Part shown: in pieces, positions 60,849-64,000 of the stretch | How the letters are laid out: every line of letters starts with the position of its first letter | Position numbering within the stretch: position 1 is the first letter of the stretch | Assembly (NCBI RefSeq): GCF_014252955.1 | Contig: NZ_JACMIA010000001.1 | Location: 62,001-126,000 of the forward strand | From: Stappia sp. 28M-7 | Lineage (GTDB): Bacteria; Pseudomonadota; Alphaproteobacteria; Rhizobiales; Stappiaceae | Direction: 5' to 3' | Length of the DNA: 64,000 bases | Notes under the pieces: generated by a model | Told to the model about the DNA's origin: nothing | The model's input: the letters and a program-made list of their open reading frames with translations, nothing else | The model's database searches: none | Made by a program: the position numbers and the translations under genes

Positions 60849-62153
60849 TCAGGCGGCGATGAACTCGTTCCAGCGGCGGACCATGTAGCGGTCCTCGTCC
60901 ATGACCGAGTTCCAGCAGGCGACCTTGCCCATGCGCTCAGTGAAGGAGCCGCCGTCGCGTACGGCACCGGCCTTTTCCATAACCTTGCCGTCCGGCGACA
61001 GGATGTCGCCCTGCGCCGGCTTGCCCTCGACCCAGAAGCCCCACTCGTCCTCGGACATGTACTCCTTCGCCGTCTCCATGGCGGCGGAGTAGTAGCCTTG
61101 GCGGTTGAGATAGGCGCCGACCCAGCCGGACAGGTACCAGTCGATATATTCGTAGGCCGCGTCGAGCTTGGCGCCCGATAGGTGCTTGGCAAGGCCGATG
61201 CCGCCGCCCCAGGCGCGGTAGCCTTCCTTGAGGGGCTGATAGACGCAGGGGATGCCGCGCGAGCGCACGGCGGCGACTGCGGGCGACCACATCGACTGGA
61301 TCACCACCTCGCCCGAGGCCATCAGGTTGACGCTCTCGTCGAACGACTTCCAGAAGGCGCGGAACTGGCCGTCCTTCTTGGCCTTGATGAGGAAGTCGAT
61401 GGTCTTGTCGATCTCCTCCTGGGTCATGTTGCCCTTGTCGGCATACTGGATCTCGCCCAGTGCCTCCATGATCATCGCCGCGTCCATGATGCCGATGGAG
61501 GGGATGTTGAGGATCGAGGTCTTGCCCTTGAAGGCCGGGTCCATGATGTCGGCCCAGCTGGTGATCTCGCGGCCGACCAGATCGGGGCGGATGCCCAGCG
61601 TGTCGGCGTTGTAGATCGTCGGCACCATGGTCAGCCAGTCGGTCGGAGCGCTGGCGAAGGTGGTGGAGTCCTTGCCGTCGACGAAGCCGACGGTGTGCGG
61701 CGCCGTGCCTTGCGCGATGACGCTGTCCGGCGCCAGCTTGCCGTCGATGAACAGCGGCACGATCTTGTCGTAATACTTCAGCCGCGAGACCTCCATCGGC
61801 TGCATGACGCCGGCCGGGAACACCTTCTTGGCGATCCAGTACTCGATATCGGCGATGTCGTAGCTGTCCGGCTGGGTGACGGCGCGCTGGGCGGCGGCAT
61901 CGGAATCGGTCGCCGTCATTTCCAGCGTGATGCCGAGGTCTTCCTTGCACTTCTCGGCGATGGCATTGAGGTTCGATACGCCGGTGCCGAACTGGCGCAG
62001 GGTGATCGGGTTCTGCGCCCAGATGGTCGGGAAGCCGGTGATGGCGCCGCTGCCCGCGACAAGGCCGGCGGCGGCCGCGCCGGTCTTCAGCAGCGTGCGG
62101 CGGGAGAGCCCGCCGGTACCGGCGGCGGTCTTGCTGGTCGGTGTCGTCGTCAT
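60849..62153 (-). CDS. ABC transporter substrate-binding protein (PotD-like), Tat-exported
   Basis: This 434-residue periplasmic protein begins with a twin-arginine signal (GGLSRRTLLKTGAAAAGLVAG, near residues 15-35, with cleavage near IWAQ). The mature part has the spermidine-binding-protein-like fold: ITLRQFGTGVSNLNAIAEKCKEDLGITLEM and ESVNLMASGEVVIQSMWSPAVAAVR. The start at 62153 has GAGGGG eight bases upstream; an ATG at 62159 is too close to it. It is the second gene of the importer operon, 38 bp after the ATPase gene. Confidence 0.9.
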   Translation of the reverse strand: MTTTPTSKTAAGTGGLSRRTLLKTGAAAAGLVAGSGAITGFPTIWAQNPITLRQFGTGVSNLNAIAEKCKEDLGITLEMTATDSDAAAQRAVTQPDSYDIADIEYWIAKKVFPAGVMQPMEVSRLKYYDKIVPLFIDGKLAPDSVIAQGTAPHTVGFVDGKDSTTFASAPTDWLTMVPTIYNADTLGIRPDLVGREITSWADIMDPAFKGKTSILNIPSIGIMDAAMIMEALGEIQYADKGNMTQEEIDKTIDFLIKAKKDGQFRAFWKSFDESVNLMASGEVVIQSMWSPAVAAVRSRGIPCVYQPLKEGYRAWGGGIGLAKHLSGAKLDAAYEYIDWYLSGWVGAYLNRQGYYSAAMETAKEYMSEDEWGFWVEGKPAQGDILSPDGKVMEKAGAVRDGGSFTERMGKVACWNSVMDEDRYMVRRWNEFIAA

Positions 62154-62191
62154 TGTCATTTCCCCTCTTTGTGATGGTCGGCCTTGGTTTT

Positions 62192-63280
62192 TCAGGAAGC
62201 GAGACGGCCGAGGACGATGGCGTCCTCCCGGTTCCACGCGAGCGGCGCCGCATCGCCGACCTTCACGGGCGCGGCGAAGAAATCGGTGTCGCTGACGATT
62301 GCTGTGAAGTCGTCCACGCCGGCTCCGGCGACGGTGAGCTTCACCGACGAGCCGCGATATTCGACGTTCTCGACGACGCCGGTGAAGCCGAGGCCAGGCG
62401 CCGAGGCCGGGCCGATCCGCACCCGGTCGGTGCGCACGGCAATGTCGATGGGCGCGTCCGCGTCGTGCGGCGCGCCTATGGCGGAAAACAGCCCGCCGCC
62501 CGCCGGGGCGATGCTGACGCCGCGCTCGTCACGGCCCGCAAGGCGCCCGGAAATGACATTGTGATCGCCCATGAAGCGGGCGACGAAGGCAGTGGCGGGC
62601 CGCTCGAACACGTCACGCGGCGGGGCCGCCTGCTCGATCCGCCCGGCATTCATCACGACGATCACGTCGGCGAGCGCCATCGCCTCTTCCTGCGAGTGGG
62701 TGACATGCACGAAGGTGATGCCGAGCGAGGCCTGCAGCCGCTTCAGCTCGGCGCGCATCTTCACCTTCAGGAACGGGTCGAGCGCCGACAGCGGCTCGTC
62801 GAGCAGCAAGGCTTGCGGATCGGTGATCAAGGCACGGGCGAGCGCCACACGCTGCTGCTGGCCGCCCGACAGCTGCGCCGGCCGGCGCGAGGCGTAGGGC
62901 TCCATATGCACCAGCTGCAGCATCTCCAGCGCACGCCGCCGCCGCTCTTCCCTGGCCACGCCCTTCATCTTCAGGCTGAAGGCGACATTGTCGGTGACGT
63001 CGAGATGCGGAAACAGCGCGTAGGACTGGAACATCATCGAGGTGCCGCGCCGCGCCGGCGGCAGGTCGGTCACCACCTGGTTGCCGAGCCGCACATCGCC
63101 TCCTGAGATGCTTTCGTGGCCTGCGATCATCCGCAGCGTCGTGCTCTTGCCGCAGCCCGACGGCCCCAGCAGGCAGCAATAGCTGCCGGCCGGGATCTTC
63201 AGGCTGATCGCATGCACGGCCGTGGTCGACCCGTAGACCTTGGTGACGGAGGCAATGTCGATGGCGGCAGCCTTGCTCAT
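62192..63280 (-). CDS. ABC transporter ATPase (PotA-like)
   Basis: This 362-residue ATPase has Walker [10 protein letters not shown] (about 38-46), Q-loop MFQSYALFPH, signature LSGGQQQRVALARALI, Walker B ALLLDEPLSALDP and a C-terminal TOBE domain (about 285-355). It is the first gene of the importer-racemase-GNAT operon. The 258-bp gap to the divergent GntR gene (63281-63538) contains no gene and carries two inverted repeats. Confidence 0.93.
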   Translation of the reverse strand: MSKAAAIDIASVTKVYGSTTAVHAISLKIPAGSYCCLLGPSGCGKSTTLRMIAGHESISGGDVRLGNQVVTDLPPARRGTSMMFQSYALFPHLDVTDNVAFSLKMKGVAREERRRRALEMLQLVHMEPYASRRPAQLSGGQQQRVALARALITDPQALLLDEPLSALDPFLKVKMRAELKRLQASLGITFVHVTHSQEEAMALADVIVVMNAGRIEQAAPPRDVFERPATAFVARFMGDHNVISGRLAGRDERGVSIAPAGGGLFSAIGAPHDADAPIDIAVRTDRVRIGPASAPGLGFTGVVENVEYRGSSVKLTVAGAGVDDFTAIVSDTDFFAAPVKVGDAAPLAWNREDAIVLGRLAS

Positions 63281-63412
63281 ATGCGGTCCCCTCTGACGTG
63301 CATGCTGCAATGCATCATGCGTGCCAGTCGCATCGCGCGGGCGCTTCGTCAGGAATCGCAAGGGTTTCGGGGGAGGTTGCGGCAGCCCGCTGAATGAGCG
63401 GCTTGCTGCGCT

Positions 63413-63464
63413 GCACAGATTCTGTGCGATTGTCTGCAAAGCATGAAAAGATTGTATGCAATCT
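63413..63464. promoter_or_regulatory. Two inverted repeats between the ABC operon and a divergent GntR gene
   Basis: GCACAGA-T-TCTGTGC (63413-63427) is a perfect 15-bp inverted repeat. AGATTG-TATG-CAATCT (63449-63464) has 6-bp arms and resembles operators of FCD-type GntR proteins. Both lie between divergent starts and may let the GntR protein at 63539 control the importer operon. Confidence 0.5.
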
Positions 63465-63538
63465 AGTCAGTGGGTCGTGTGCGGTCCCTGTGCGCGGCGA
63501 GCGAAACGCGCTACAAGAACGGCAGGGAATCACATGCC

Positions 63539-64000
63539 ATGACCGCTCACGATCATGCCGCCGCCGGCGGCCAGCTCTCCGACGACCGCGCCGGTGCGAT
63601 CCGCGACCGGCTGCGCCTGGCCATTGTCGGGCGCAAGCTGGCACCCGGCACCAAGCTGTCGGAGGCCGAGGTCGGCGCCCTGTTCGACGTCAGCCGCACG
63701 GTCGTGCGCGCGGCGCTGCAGATGCTGGCCTTCGAGGGGCTGGTGCGCAGCGAGCGCAATCGTGGCGCCTTCGTCGCCAATCCCTCGCCCGACGAGGCGC
63801 GGCAGATCTTCGCCTCCCGCCGCCTGATCGAGCCGGGCATCGCCCGCGAGGCCTGCGCCCGCGTCGATGCGGCCACGCTGGAGCGTTTCGCCGCGCTGAT
63901 CGCCGAGGAAGCGAGCCAGATCGCCGCTGCCGGACCGCAGGCGCGCCAGGCGGAGATCAAGGCATCCGGAGATTTCCACCTGCTGCTGGCCGAGGTGGCG
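63539..64000 (+). CDS. GntR-family regulator, FCD type (C-terminus outside window)
   Basis: The frame is open from the ATG at 63539 to the right edge, 154 codons. The winged helix (about residues 12-82) contains LAPGTKLSEAEVGALFDVSRTVVRAALQMLAFEGLV, and the FCD domain begins with SRRLIEPGIAREACARV and FHLLLAEVA, cut by the edge. GCAGGGA lies ten bases before the ATG. It is divergent from the PotABCD-type operon and probably regulates it. Confidence 0.87.
   Translation, partial: MTAHDHAAAGGQLSDDRAGAIRDRLRLAIVGRKLAPGTKLSEAEVGALFDVSRTVVRAALQMLAFEGLVRSERNRGAFVANPSPDEARQIFASRRLIEPGIAREACARVDAATLERFAALIAEEASQIAAAGPQARQAEIKASGDFHLLLAEVA

Overview
The window is high-GC, gene-dense DNA with no tRNA, rRNA, insertion sequence, prophage or CRISPR array that I can see. 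Gene content (imuA-imuB-dnaE2 mutasome, TRAP and ABC uptake systems, many FCD-type GntR regulators) and an exact GTTC-N7-GTTC SOS box upstream of the mutasome point to an Alphaproteobacterium, probably a metabolically versatile member of the Hyphomicrobiales (Rhizobiales). Genus cannot be fixed from the sequence alone.

Layout. 1-3596 (minus): a thiamine-diphosphate enzyme cut by the left edge, an acyl-CoA ligase and a GntR regulator with a 16-bp palindrome at its start. 3808-9539: an aspartate/asparagine locus (aspartase, Na+/amino-acid symporter, asparaginase, Asp/Glu racemase) with a divergent XRE-type regulator and a repeated 16-bp motif in both control regions. 9634-15105: azoreductase with a divergent LysR regulator, a beta-CASP metallo-hydrolase, an orphan LacI regulator and a VOC protein. 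15113-16128 (minus): a type I methionine aminopeptidase overlapping a ParD-like gene. 16482-25482: a carbohydrate/polyol operon (alkylglycerone-phosphate-synthase-like flavoprotein, FGGY kinase, complete ABC importer, glycerol-dehydrogenase-like enzyme, SDR) behind a promoter with an 18-bp LacI-type palindrome. 25507-26108: a 28-residue membrane peptide and a methyltransferase.

26310-32530 is an SOS operon: an endonuclease III-like glycosylase, imuA, imuB and dnaE2, all overlapping. 32555-33820 is a divergent DHFR-like/HxlR pair. 34195-40916 is an amino-acid operon: D-amino-acid deaminase-like PLP enzyme, polar-amino-acid ABC importer, RidA-like protein, zinc deacylase and LacI regulator, with two LacI-type operators 32 bp apart at its promoter.

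40930-57403 is a double acid-sugar locus. The first half carries a DUF1537 kinase, a RuBisCO-like protein and a D-apionate oxidoisomerase-like enzyme, which together match D-apionate catabolism, plus a GntR regulator, a tartrate-dehydrogenase-like enzyme and an aldehyde dehydrogenase. The second half is a TRAP transporter followed by an SDR, denD, ltnD, otnK, otnC and otnI, a complete D-erythronate/L-threonate route to dihydroxyacetone phosphate. Both halves share promoter elements and probably regulation. 57420-63280 (minus) is a polyamine-type ABC importer operon ending in a hydantoin-racemase-family protein and a GNAT protein, with a divergent GntR gene cut by the right edge.

The most interesting points are the SOS-controlled glycosylase-mutasome operon, the shared bipartite promoter element of the acid-sugar locus, the putative XRE operator in the aspartate locus, the aminopeptidase/ParD-like pair, and the LacI-controlled deaminase-RidA-deacylase operon.
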